From Alkaliphilus peptidifermentans DSM 18978 (GTDB lineage: Bacteria; Bacillota; Clostridia; Peptostreptococcales; Natronincolaceae): 64,000 bases of DNA. Both the position numbers and the translations under genes were made by a program. This document shows positions 1-7,999 of the stretch, in pieces. A model generated the notes under the pieces. It made no database searches. It saw only the letters and a program-made list of their open reading frames with translations, and was not told the origin of the DNA. The stretch is from contig NZ_FMUS01000003.1 of assembly GCF_900101495.1 (NCBI RefSeq), positions 156,088-220,087 on the forward strand, given 5' to 3'. Position 1 is the first letter of the stretch, and the number at the start of each line of letters is the position of its first letter.

Positions 1-426
1 AAGTTGGCAGAAGAATCCAATAACTTTATAGTACAAATTAAAACATTAATAGAAGAATTAAAAACAAAATCTCAAAATGCAGTAAATAAAATGCAGCAAG
101 TAAAGGAAATTTCTGTAGAACAATCAGATAGCGTAAATCAAACAGAAGAAAAATTCAAAAGAATAGCTAATTCTATTGAAGTAACCAATAGGGTAATTAC
201 AAAACTTAATGAATCAGCAGAAGCGATGAATGAAAAAAAGTACAAACTAGTAGACTTAATACAAAACTTATCGGCTATTGCAGAAGAAAATGCATCTGGA
301 ACCCAAGAAGCTTCAGCATCTATAGAGGAGCAAACAGCAAGCATTGACGAAATAGCAAAAGCCAGCGAAGAATTGGCCCATATTGCAGAGGAGTTACAAA
401 GTATTATTAATAAGTTCAAGATCTAA
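1..426 (+). CDS. Methyl-accepting chemotaxis protein, C-terminal part (5' end outside window)
   Basis: This is the last 141 codons of a chemoreceptor that begins before the window; the reading frame is open from base 1. Only the outgoing arm of the cytoplasmic signalling coiled coil is visible. It carries the Glu/Ala/Ser-rich adaptation segment ([13 protein letters not shown] followed by EEQTAS) in which CheR and CheB methylate and demethylate glutamates, and it ends in the short KFKI tail seen on the other receptors here (KFKY at 53166 and 55633). The conserved hairpin tip that binds CheA/CheW and the ligand-binding part are not in the window, so the stimulus cannot be judged. A terminator follows 25 bases after the stop, so this gene ends its transcript. 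Confidence 0.93.
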   Translation, partial: KLAEESNNFIVQIKTLIEELKTKSQNAVNKMQQVKEISVEQSDSVNQTEEKFKRIANSIEVTNRVITKLNESAEAMNEKKYKLVDLIQNLSAIAEENASGTQEASASIEEQTASIDEIAKASEELAHIAEELQSIINKFKI

Positions 427-450
427 AGTAAAAGAATAAAGCTCTATCGA

Positions 451-482
451 AAAAAACCTGCTAAATATTAGCAGGTTTTTTC
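451..482 (+). terminator. Rho-independent terminator after the chemoreceptor
   Basis: The arms AACCTGCTAA and TTAGCAGGTT pair perfectly around a 3-base ATA loop and are followed by a run of T. The upstream A run also allows termination from the other side. Confidence 0.9.
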
Positions 483-566
483 AGTAAGACATCATCTAAC
501 ACCCCTCAGTTAATCTCGCATGTTGCAATGTTTAAAATCCCTTAGAGAATTTATCAGCCAATTTTA

Positions 567-669
567 TAATTGGAAATTAAAAATGGAATTTTTTGTATTG
601 ACTCTAAAAATATATAGTTATAAAATATAACCATCGAAGATTCTAATTAATAGAGTAATTGGAAATTAA
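567..669 (+). repeat. Pair of identical 14-bp repeats flanking the regulator promoter
   Basis: TAATTGGAAATTAA occurs at 567-580 and again at 656-669, on either side of the predicted promoter at 598-626. Identical sites bracketing a promoter suggest operator sites, possibly for autoregulation by the SorC-type protein encoded downstream. This is an inference from position only. Confidence 0.45.
598..626 (+). promoter_or_regulatory. SigmaA promoter for the SorC-type regulator
   Basis: TTGACT, a 17-base spacer and TAAAAT lie about 110 bases before the regulator start codon. Both boxes are close to the consensus and the spacing is optimal. Confidence 0.6.
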
Positions 670-735
670 TAAATATATCGTAGAGATGGTGAAAAAATTC
701 ACAATCTCTATATACTAGGATAAAGGTGGAATAAA

Positions 736-1680
736 ATGAAAAATACAAATTCGCAGCAGGATAGAGTAGAGTATATAAGAGTTGCCAACTACTATTATAA
801 GTTTGGACTTACACAAGAAGAAATTGCACAAAAAATGAGCATGTCCAGACAGCGAGTTAATAGGATTCTTGCTAAATGTCTGGAGAATGGTATTGTAAAG
901 ATAGTAATTCCTGAGTTAGAAGAAACTCACCTGGAGCTAGAGACCGAGCTTGAAGAGAAGTATGGTTTGCAGGCCGTGCGAATTTCTAAGAGCTTATCTG
1001 ATGAACAACTTTATTCTGAGCTGGGCGTTACTGCTAGTCGATATTTAATGTCAGTTATAAATGAGGGTGATATAATAGGGTTTTCAAGAGGTAGAAGTGT
1101 AGCGGCTTTAGTGGAAAAAACCGATAGTAAAAAAATTAATGACGTTACAGTCATCCAACTGATGGGAAGCTGGAACAGTGATGATATGAAAGTAAGCTCT
1201 GATGATATAGTACATCGATTTAGTGAAAAAATTGAGGCTAGAGCAGCTATGCTATATGCTCCAGTAGTTGTTAATTCTAAAGAACTTCGTAAATCAATAA
1301 TGAATGAACCCTTCTTTAAACAGACATATGAAACTATTAAGGCATGTACCATAGCTGCTGTAGGTATAGGTGATACCCGTTATAAGGAAATTTTACCAAC
1401 AATTGGTCATGAAGAATATGAGTATATTAAAAGAAAAAATGCAGTTGGTGAAATATGTACACATTTCTTTGACGAGGCTGGTAATAGAATTGTTTCTCCC
1501 TTTAGTGAACGTGTAATTTCAATTGGTTTTGATGACTTTCTAAGAATTCCTATGAGAATTGGAGTAGCTGGTTCGGAAGAAAAAATACCGGCGATTATTG
1601 GCGCGTTAAATGGAAGGCTGATTAACGTTTTGATAACAGATCTTGATACAGCAGAAGAGTTAAAACAGTATAAAAAGTAA
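736..1680 (+). CDS. SorC/DeoR-type transcriptional regulator with sugar-binding domain
   Basis: This cytoplasmic DNA-binding regulator probably controls the catabolic genes that follow. Residues about 18-48 form a helix-turn-helix (GLTQEEIAQKMSMSRQRVNRIL), and the rest (about 60-314) matches the effector-binding domain of the SorC family, which resembles sugar-phosphate isomerases and normally senses a phosphorylated sugar or a related metabolite. At 314 residues it has the usual family length. A purine-rich ribosome binding site (AAAGGTGGA) precedes the ATG. The gene has its own promoter flanked by repeats and ends in a terminator, and the next operon begins with a promoter plus a palindrome where such a protein could bind. 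The effector is unknown; an aldolase as the first target fits a phosphorylated hydroxy-carbonyl inducer. Confidence 0.85.
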   Translation: MKNTNSQQDRVEYIRVANYYYKFGLTQEEIAQKMSMSRQRVNRILAKCLENGIVKIVIPELEETHLELETELEEKYGLQAVRISKSLSDEQLYSELGVTASRYLMSVINEGDIIGFSRGRSVAALVEKTDSKKINDVTVIQLMGSWNSDDMKVSSDDIVHRFSEKIEARAAMLYAPVVVNSKELRKSIMNEPFFKQTYETIKACTIAAVGIGDTRYKEILPTIGHEEYEYIKRKNAVGEICTHFFDEAGNRIVSPFSERVISIGFDDFLRIPMRIGVAGSEEKIPAIIGALNGRLINVLITDLDTAEELKQYKK

Positions 1681-1730
1681 AATGGATGTCACGTGAAAAA
1701 AACACATAAAACTATATTTTTTTTTATAAA

Positions 1731-1760
1731 AGAGTCGCTTTCTAAATGAAAGCGGCTTTT
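1731..1760 (+). terminator. Terminator after the SorC-type regulator
   Basis: The arms AGTCGCTTTC and GAAAGCGGCT pair (one G-T pair) around a TAAAT loop and run into TTTT. Confidence 0.75.
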
Positions 1761-1871
1761 GTCTGTGTAAAAATATTTGCGAATGGATACAACAGCTGGC
1801 AATTACTTTCTTAGGAAACATTTCTAAATATAATAAGATTAAAATTATTCTGACAAAATAGAATTTTCCTC

Positions 1872-1900
1872 TTGACTTGTAAAAATAAATGTGATATTTT
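1872..1900 (+). promoter_or_regulatory. SigmaA promoter of the catabolic operon
   Basis: TTGACT, a 17-base spacer and TATTTT lie about 90 bases before the aldolase start. A palindromic operator candidate sits just past the expected transcription start, consistent with repression. Confidence 0.6.
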
Positions 1901-1910
1901 TAGACTAAAC

Positions 1911-1924
1911 ATTACATATGTAAT
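1911..1924 (+). promoter_or_regulatory. Palindromic operator candidate
   Basis: ATTACATATGTAAT is a perfect 14-bp palindrome starting about 10 bases after the -10 box of the catabolic operon promoter. A related half-site (AAATGTAA) follows at about 1936. It is the best candidate binding site for the SorC-type regulator encoded immediately upstream. Confidence 0.5.
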
Positions 1925-1992
1925 ATAAAGTGAGCAAATGTAACGACATATTATTTTTATGAAAAGAGAAAATTATTTGAGGAGGTTTTATT

Positions 1993-2793
1993 ATGACAGC
2001 AAGAGCGAATCGAATGAACCATATTTTCAGGCCAGATGGCAAAACCTTTATTTTGGCTATGGATCACGGAGCTAATTTCAACGTGCTTCCAGCAATGAAG
2101 AAACAAGGGAAAATGATAAGAGAGCTGGCTATAGCTGGAGCAGATGCCTTTTTATCAACAGTTGGTATGGCAGATAAATTTGGAGATTGTTTTTTAGGTA
2201 AAGGTATAATTTTACGAGTGGATGGTGGTGTATCATTTCTTGGAGATCGATCAAAGTCAATGAAAATTGTTGCCAGTGCTGAAGATGCACTTAGATTAGG
2301 AGCAGATTCTATGATCGCAATGTCTTTTCCGGGTTCAAAGTTTGAAAACGAAATACTAAGTCAGCTTTCACATACCATTATGGATGCACATAAATGGGGA
2401 ATACCTGTAACAGCAGAAGCTCTTCCTCGCGGTTTTGAGGGTGGTGATGACTCTAGGACACCGGAAAACATAACATTTGCTTGCAGACAAAGCGTTGAAT
2501 TAGGAGCTGATATTGTTAAAACCGAATACACTGGAGATCAAGAGAGCTTTAAAGAATTGACTGAAAGTGTCTATGCACCGGTTGTAATTTTAGGTGGCTC
2601 TAAGAAGGTTCCAGAAAGACAATTATTACAAGAGGTTAAAGATGCTATGGAGGCAGGAGGGGCTGGAGTAGCTATGGGAAGAAATATTTGGGGACATGAA
2701 AACCCAGTAAAATATGCTGCAGCAATTGCAAAGCTAATCCATGAAGATTGCAGTGTAGATGTAGCCCTTAAAGAAATGAGTCAACTATATTAG
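1993..2793 (+). CDS. Class I aldolase of the DeoC/FbaB/LsrF family
   Basis: This is a predicted cytoplasmic Schiff-base aldolase of TIM-barrel fold, 266 residues, the usual length for the DeoC/LacD/FbaB group. Recognisable pieces are ILAMDHG near the N-terminus, the acidic loop VDGGVS, AEALPRG, the lysine motif DIVKTEYTGD (the catalytic lysine is expected here) and the phosphate-binding loops LGGSKK and GVAMGRNIWG. Relatives cleave or form fructose 1,6-bisphosphate or other hydroxy-keto phosphates; the exact substrate cannot be read from sequence. A strong ribosome binding site (GAGGAGGT) precedes the ATG. It is the first gene behind the regulated promoter and is followed after 35 bases by an alcohol dehydrogenase, so it probably acts in the same pathway as the selenoenzyme genes downstream. 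Confidence 0.85.
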   Translation: MTARANRMNHIFRPDGKTFILAMDHGANFNVLPAMKKQGKMIRELAIAGADAFLSTVGMADKFGDCFLGKGIILRVDGGVSFLGDRSKSMKIVASAEDALRLGADSMIAMSFPGSKFENEILSQLSHTIMDAHKWGIPVTAEALPRGFEGGDDSRTPENITFACRQSVELGADIVKTEYTGDQESFKELTESVYAPVVILGGSKKVPERQLLQEVKDAMEAGGAGVAMGRNIWGHENPVKYAAAIAKLIHEDCSVDVALKEMSQLY

Positions 2794-2828
2794 CAAAAAA
2801 TCAATCAGAATAGAAAAGGGGTAACTAT

Positions 2829-3869
2829 ATGGACAAATACAAGGTAAGTATACTTACTGGTGTTAATGAAACAAAGATATATGAACTAAATAAAAGAGAA
2901 CCTATTGGAAAGGAAGTATTAGTTAAAGTTGATTGCTGTGCAATATGTACACTAGAACAAAGAGTATATGATGGTGTTAGAAAGCTGTATCCCTTTGCAG
3001 GTGGACATGAAATAGCGGGAACTGTTGAAAAATTAGGCGAAGATGTTAAAAATATAAAAATAGGGGATAAAGTTGCAGTACGAACCTTAAATACATGTGG
3101 TGAGTGTTATTATTGTAGGAGTGGTAATGAAAACCAATGTGTTGTTTCATATAAATCTACTATTCACGAAGGGTTTCTTGGACCGGGTGGTTTTGCAGAG
3201 TATGTAATGGTAAATGCGAAGAGTATTTATAAAGTCGCTGATGATGTTGATCTTAAACATGCTGCCCTTACAGAGCCATTAGCTTGTTGCATTCATAGTG
3301 TTAATCAAGCTGACATAAACCTTGGAGATGATGTGGTTGTGGTAGGTGTAGGAATTATGGGGGCACTACACATCCAGTTATCCAAGTTAAAAGGAGCACG
3401 TGTTATCGCTTGTGAGATTGATGATTCCAGGCTTGAAGTTGCAAAAAAAATGGGTGCCGATGTGGTTATCAATTCAACCGACATGAATAACGTCATTAGC
3501 GAAATCAATAAACTTACAGACAATAGAGGAGCAGATGTAGTATTTTGCACAGTACCGTCTACTCAAGTGGCTTCCGATTGTATTAAAATCACTGGTAAGC
3601 TAGGCCGAGCTATAATGTATACTTCTTTTCATCCGGATAATCCAGTAGAAGTGAGTGTTAATCATATTCATTCTAGCGAAATGGTAATTACAGGTGCAGT
3701 AAGTCCCAAAAATGTAGATTTTCTTACAGCAACCAAGCTTATTTCAAATAAATCAATTGATTTATCACATTTAATAACAAGTACTGAAAAATTATGCAAT
3801 ATCGATGAAGCTTATAAAAAAGCACTAAGTCCGACTGCTTATAGAATTATAGTTGAATCAGCTAAGTAG
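2829..3869 (+). CDS. Zinc-dependent medium-chain alcohol/polyol dehydrogenase
   Basis: This is an NAD(P)-dependent oxidoreductase of the medium-chain dehydrogenase family, 346 residues. The catalytic zinc site is visible as AICTLE (Cys40) and GGHE (His59, Glu60). The structural zinc lobe is the four-cysteine stretch CGECYYCRSGNENQC, and the nucleotide-binding loop is VVGVGIMG. The closest named relatives are sorbitol/threonine-type dehydrogenases. It lies 35 bases after the aldolase and is presumably cotranscribed. It would interconvert an alcohol and a carbonyl compound in the same pathway. The direction and the substrate are not evident. Confidence 0.87.
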   Translation: MDKYKVSILTGVNETKIYELNKREPIGKEVLVKVDCCAICTLEQRVYDGVRKLYPFAGGHEIAGTVEKLGEDVKNIKIGDKVAVRTLNTCGECYYCRSGNENQCVVSYKSTIHEGFLGPGGFAEYVMVNAKSIYKVADDVDLKHAALTEPLACCIHSVNQADINLGDDVVVVGVGIMGALHIQLSKLKGARVIACEIDDSRLEVAKKMGADVVINSTDMNNVISEINKLTDNRGADVVFCTVPSTQVASDCIKITGKLGRAIMYTSFHPDNPVEVSVNHIHSSEMVITGAVSPKNVDFLTATKLISNKSIDLSHLITSTEKLCNIDEAYKKALSPTAYRIIVESAK

Positions 3870-4063
3870 TATGGTTTAAAAATCCGCATGTCACAGTAAC
3901 AGTAAATGATAGTAAGTACAGACATTTAATTGAAAACGTATTCAAGGAAGTTATATCAAAGTATCAGTCCATAAAATATATTTCATGAAACACGGTTTAG
4001 GAGAATTCTTAAAAAGCTAATCAAGTGCTATTGAAAGGACTTGATAAGAAGGAGGAATACGTA

Positions 4064-5437
4064 ATGTCCAATTTGTCGAAGGGTAATACTCAAGAAGGTT
4101 CTTTAGGGTTAGTTGCCTGTGTAACAATGATTGCTGGAGGGATGATTGGAAGTGCAATTTTTTCATTGTCAGGAATGACGATTTACTATGCAGGCCCTGC
4201 AGCAGTATTATCCTGGTTGATAGCTGCCATTATACTATTGATGTATGGATTGCAAGTTGCAGAATTATCTACTATTTTTCCAAAGTCGGGAGGTGTATTT
4301 GTATTCCCTTCAAAATCACTGGGGCGAAATGAAACACAGGGAAAGATATGGGGATGGTTTTCAGTTTGGGGATATATTACCTCCAATATTGCAGGTATTG
4401 CTTTTTCTGCCATATATGTAGCTACTTATTTGGGTGTTGGCTTCCCAATATTTGCTAAATACCAGATTCTCATGGCTGTTGGAGCGGTTGTATTATGTAG
4501 TGTACTGAATTTTTATAAAATATCAGTTGCTGGTAAGGCCAATACTATTCTAGTTTCAGTGTTAGTATTAACTATGCTGGTATTCATTGCAGTTGGCTTA
4601 TTTGGAGGTTCGTGGGAGTCGGATCTTCTAACCCCATTTTTCTCTCAAGGGATAAAAGGAGCCTCAGGCTTTGTTAGTGCTATACCCAATGCTATGGTTG
4701 CTTATGGATCTATAGTTGCTGTTGCCTTCATGGTTTCAGAAGTTAAAAATCCTAATAAAAATGTACCTAAATCTATTGCTATTGCAATGGGAATCGTGGT
4801 TTTCATTTATTCTCTGATCATTATTACAACTGTTGGTTTAGTAACAGCAGAATTCCTTGTTGAAAACCCAGGTATGAGGTTTATACCATTATATGCTGCC
4901 GCCTTTACAAAGCTTCAGATGTTCCCATGGCTTCCCAAGGTGATTTCTATTTCAGCGGTTATGGCACTACTTACTACTATTCTCGTTCTAATTGCAATAA
5001 CAGCCAGAGCTATTTTTGCCACTGCTGAAGCAGGACTTCTTCCTAAGTTTCTAGCTAAAATTGACAATAAAACAGGAACTCCCCTTAATGCAACAATCCT
5101 CGTGGCATTGGCAACAAGTATTATATCATGTTTCCCACAGTTTACCGCAGAGATTGTTAACTTAGGATCACTATTTGCAGCAATTACAATTATAATAAAC
5201 TGCTATTCACTTGTAGTTGCACGCAGGAAATTTTCACATATTGAAGGCAATTATCGTGCCCCCGGAGGAACATTTCTTCCAATCATTACTCTAGCGGTGA
5301 TTATTGCCACATACATACCTAGAATATTGGAAGGCTCAACAATAATATACTTTACATTAGCTTGGTATGCAGTTGCAGCAGTTATAATAGCCTTTGTATT
5401 AAGACAGAGCCCAAAAACTAAAGCACCGATAGTCTAG
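4064..5437 (+). CDS. APC-superfamily amino acid permease
   Basis: This is a 457-residue inner-membrane transporter of the amino acid-polyamine-organocation superfamily, with about twelve hydrophobic segments. The first helix has the typical unwound substrate-binding motif (GGMIGSAIF), and later segments such as PNAMVAYGSIVAVAFMVSE fit the sixth helix. I chose the ATG at 4064 because AAGGAGGAA lies 9 bases upstream; an upstream extension to 4025 has no such site. A permease inside this gene set indicates that the substrate of the pathway is an amino acid or another small amine. The group does not reveal the substrate. The gap before it (195 bases) has no clear terminator, so readthrough from the dehydrogenase is possible. 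Confidence 0.88.
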   Translation: MSNLSKGNTQEGSLGLVACVTMIAGGMIGSAIFSLSGMTIYYAGPAAVLSWLIAAIILLMYGLQVAELSTIFPKSGGVFVFPSKSLGRNETQGKIWGWFSVWGYITSNIAGIAFSAIYVATYLGVGFPIFAKYQILMAVGAVVLCSVLNFYKISVAGKANTILVSVLVLTMLVFIAVGLFGGSWESDLLTPFFSQGIKGASGFVSAIPNAMVAYGSIVAVAFMVSEVKNPNKNVPKSIAIAMGIVVFIYSLIIITTVGLVTAEFLVENPGMRFIPLYAAAFTKLQMFPWLPKVISISAVMALLTTILVLIAITARAIFATAEAGLLPKFLAKIDNKTGTPLNATILVALATSIISCFPQFTAEIVNLGSLFAAITIIINCYSLVVARRKFSHIEGNYRAPGGTFLPIITLAVIIATYIPRILEGSTIIYFTLAWYAVAAVIIAFVLRQSPKTKAPIV

Positions 5438-5553
5438 TAAATAGTAATAAATATTTTTTAAATATGACATGAATAGAAAAAAGGTTATATGTAAGGATTA
5501 CATAATATTTGTTTTATTATAAGGACCGTAGACTGCGGATTTTTAAAAATATT

Positions 5554-5586
5554 AAGGGTGTACCATCATTGCTGGTCACCCTTTTT
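5554..5586 (+). terminator. Terminator after the permease
   Basis: The arms AAGGGTG-TACCA and TGGT-CACCCTT pair with one bulged base around a 7-base loop and run into TTTT. It separates the permease from the flavin/selenoenzyme genes, which therefore may need their own promoter. Confidence 0.7.
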
Positions 5587-5660
5587 ACAAAATTTTCACA
5601 TCATTGAGTAATGAGACGACTACACCATTATGAAGATAAGACTTTAGGGAGGCAAGGTAA

Positions 5661-6590
5661 ATGAATTATATCCAAGGCAAGGATTTTAAAATGAAAAATA
5701 CTTGTATAGCTTTTGGAAATTTTGACGGATTACATAGAGGTCATCAAGCTGTCATCCAAAAGCTAATTAAGCAGGAAAATAAAGAACTTACATCTATACT
5801 ACTGAATTTAGAATATATGCCAGATGATTTGAACAATTCACTAAAAGAAATCTATACCACAGAAGAGAAGCTGGAAATATTAAATCAAAATTCTCCTAAG
5901 ATTATGATTTCGTATCCATTTTGTAAAGAAACAAAATTAATGGAGCCTGAAGAGTTTGTTAAAAAAATACTGGTGGATAAACTTGACGCAAAGGTTATTG
6001 TTGTAGGAAAAAATTGTAAATTCGGAAGATCCCAAGCCGGAAATATTGAAACCCTTAAGGCACTCTCATCAAAGTATGGTTATCAGTTGGTTCCCTGTGA
6101 AGAAGTGAAGCTAAAAGGAGAGACTATAACCACCAAATGGTTACGCAGTGAAATTGTAAATGGAGAACTTGAAATAGCCAATGAACTACTTGGCCATAGC
6201 TTTTCATTCTGGGGAAAGATTGTTCACGGAAAGGCCTTAGGAAGAACTGTTGGTATGCCTACTGCTAACTTGGGTGTACATGAAAATAAACTTATTCCAA
6301 GGCATGGAGTTTATGCAACTCTTTCGGAAATTGATGGTGAATTGTTTCAGGGACTAACCAATATAGGACTACGTCCATCTGTCGATAACCATGGCTATGT
6401 TACAATTGAGACCTTCCTTTTAGATTTCTCAAGACAAATATATGATAAAGAAATTAAGTTGGAATTGCACAACTATATAAGGGACGTTAAAAAATTCGAT
6501 AATTTAGATGAAGTTAAATATCAAGTTGAGAAAGATATTCTACAAATTAAAGAATGTCTTAATGAAAAAGATAAATTGATGATGGCATAG
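5661..6590 (+). CDS. ribF: Bifunctional riboflavin kinase / FAD synthetase (RibF-type)
   Basis: This enzyme converts riboflavin to FMN and FMN to FAD in the cytoplasm. The N-terminal adenylyltransferase domain (about 1-165) has the signature GNFDGLHRGHQ and the later loop VVGKNCKFG. The C-terminal flavokinase domain (about 180-305) has GMPTANL and the catalytic glutamate in the IETFLLDFS stretch. The length, 309 residues, is normal. A ribosome binding site (GGGAGGCAAGG) precedes the ATG. Its location is odd: ribF usually sits with translation or truB/rbfA genes, whereas here it stands 72 bases before a selenocysteine reductase gene. That suggests either a dedicated second copy supplying flavin to this pathway or simply a relocated single copy; the window cannot distinguish these. 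Confidence 0.88.
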   Translation: MNYIQGKDFKMKNTCIAFGNFDGLHRGHQAVIQKLIKQENKELTSILLNLEYMPDDLNNSLKEIYTTEEKLEILNQNSPKIMISYPFCKETKLMEPEEFVKKILVDKLDAKVIVVGKNCKFGRSQAGNIETLKALSSKYGYQLVPCEEVKLKGETITTKWLRSEIVNGELEIANELLGHSFSFWGKIVHGKALGRTVGMPTANLGVHENKLIPRHGVYATLSEIDGELFQGLTNIGLRPSVDNHGYVTIETFLLDFSRQIYDKEIKLELHNYIRDVKKFDNLDEVKYQVEKDILQIKECLNEKDKLMMA

Positions 6591-6662
6591 GGTAAATTTG
6601 CTAATTATTCAAGTATTACTTAAAAAAATCATCATATCAGATGTAAGAGAGGAGTTTATGTC

Positions 6663-7997
6663 ATGGGTAGAATGCGGGCTGTATATTATATTAATCAGTT
6701 TTATGCTGGATTAGGCGGTGAAGAAAGGGCCGATATAGGGCTGAATGTTTTTAACGAAAAGAAGGGGCCGGCTTTAGCTATAGAAAAATACTGGAATGAT
6801 GAAATGGAAGTAGTTAAAGTAATCTCCTGTGGTGATAATTTTGTTAATAACGATGAAAAATTCCACAGTATATTAACAGATATAAGCAATGTAATTAAAG
6901 AGGCTAAGGCTGATGTATTTATTGCCGGTCCTGCATTTAATGCTGGCAGATATGGGGTAGCATGTGGAAAGATATGTAGCTATGTCAAAAAAGAAATGGG
7001 AATACCTTCTGTTACAGCTATGTATTATGAGAATCCTGCAGTAAATATGTATGAGAAGGATATTTATATAATTGAGAGTCCAGAAACTGCTGCAGGAATG
7101 CGTAAAGTAATTCCTAAACTTGCAAATCTTGCTTTAAAATTAGCAAAAAGAGAAAAAATAGGAGCTTCAAGGATAGAAGGATATTTGCCCACAGGACATA
7201 GGTATAATGAATTCCATGATAAAACAGGAGCACAACGAGTTGTGGAGATGCTGGTTAAAAAGCTTAATAATCAAAAGTATACCACAGAGGTGCCACTAAG
7301 AACCCTTGAACAGGTTTCACCAGCCGAACCAGTTAAGGTTTTAAGCGAGTCTACCATTGCAATGATTACAACAGGTGGATTGGTGCCAAAGGGAAATCCA
7401 GATAAGCTGAAGCAGGCTTTTTCTGTAAGCTATGGGAAATACAACATAGAAGGTATGGATTCTATTCACAATGGAAGATATGAGTCAATTCATGGAGGCT
7501 ACGATACAACTTTAGTAGACGAAGATCCCAATAGATTAATTCCATTGGATGAATTGAGAGGGTTAGAAAAAGAAGGCATGATTAAAAAAATATATAATCA
7601 TTTTTTCTCAACATGTGGTGTTGGAACAAATGTAGAGAATAGTAAAAAAATTGGAAGAGGTATTGTAACAGAATTATTAAATGAAAAGGTTGATGCTGCC
7701 ATCCTATCCTCCACGTGAGGAACTTGTACACGTTGCGTTGCAACGATATCAAAGGAACTGGACAAAGCAGGGATTCCTAATGCTGTTATTACAGGCTTTA
7801 CATCAATAGCACTGAACGTTGGTGCCAATAGAATCGTGTATGGAGGAGATTTTACAAATCCAGTGGGAGATCCAGCGTTGCCCTTGGATAGGGAAAAGCA
7901 CTATAGACGAACCATACTGCTTAAAGCTTTTGAAGCAATAAGCAAGAAAACAGATTCACCAACAATTTTTAATGTTGATGAAAGTAAGGAGTGTTAA
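6663..7997 (+). CDS. Selenocysteine-containing GrdB-like subunit of a glycine/sarcosine/betaine-type reductase
   Basis: This is a 444-residue selenoprotein read through an in-frame UGA at 7716-7718 (Sec352). Before the UGA it matches the gamma subunit of reductase component B (INQFYAGLGGEE, FIAGPAFNAGRYGVACG, TTGGLVPKGNPD, AHGGYD-like HGGYD). The redox motif is SST-Sec-GTCTRC, with two further cysteines (355, 358) as in GrdB, GrdF and GrdH. After the UGA, coding continues for 92 codons to TAA at 7995, ending just before the next gene, and includes NVGANRIV and NPVGDPALP, which belong to the family C-terminus. The protein would attack the C-N bond of a substrate held by the partner subunit and pass the group to selenoprotein A. 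The gene is not truncated: stopping at the UGA would remove the catalytic centre. The substrate class is not clear. Confidence 0.93.
7719..7750 (+). promoter_or_regulatory. Candidate bacterial SECIS hairpin after the UGA of the GrdB-like gene
   Basis: Twelve bases after the UGA, CGTTGC (7731-7736) and GCAACG (7740-7745) form a perfect 6-bp stem with a GTT apical loop. Bacterial SECIS elements sit directly downstream of the UGA inside the coding region and present a small loop to SelB at about this distance. Confidence 0.65.
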
Positions 7998-7999
7998 TA

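Noticed and set aside
3866..3988. Short coding-like stretch after the zinc dehydrogenase (reads WFKNPHVTVTVNDSKY and onward to TGA).
   Set aside because: It has no start codon or ribosome binding site and only 40 codons; at best a remnant of a lost gene, too short to name.
7598..7828. Minus-strand open frame over the UGA of the GrdB-like gene.
   Set aside because: It is a shadow of the selenoprotein coding frame, which has strong family similarity on both sides of the UGA.
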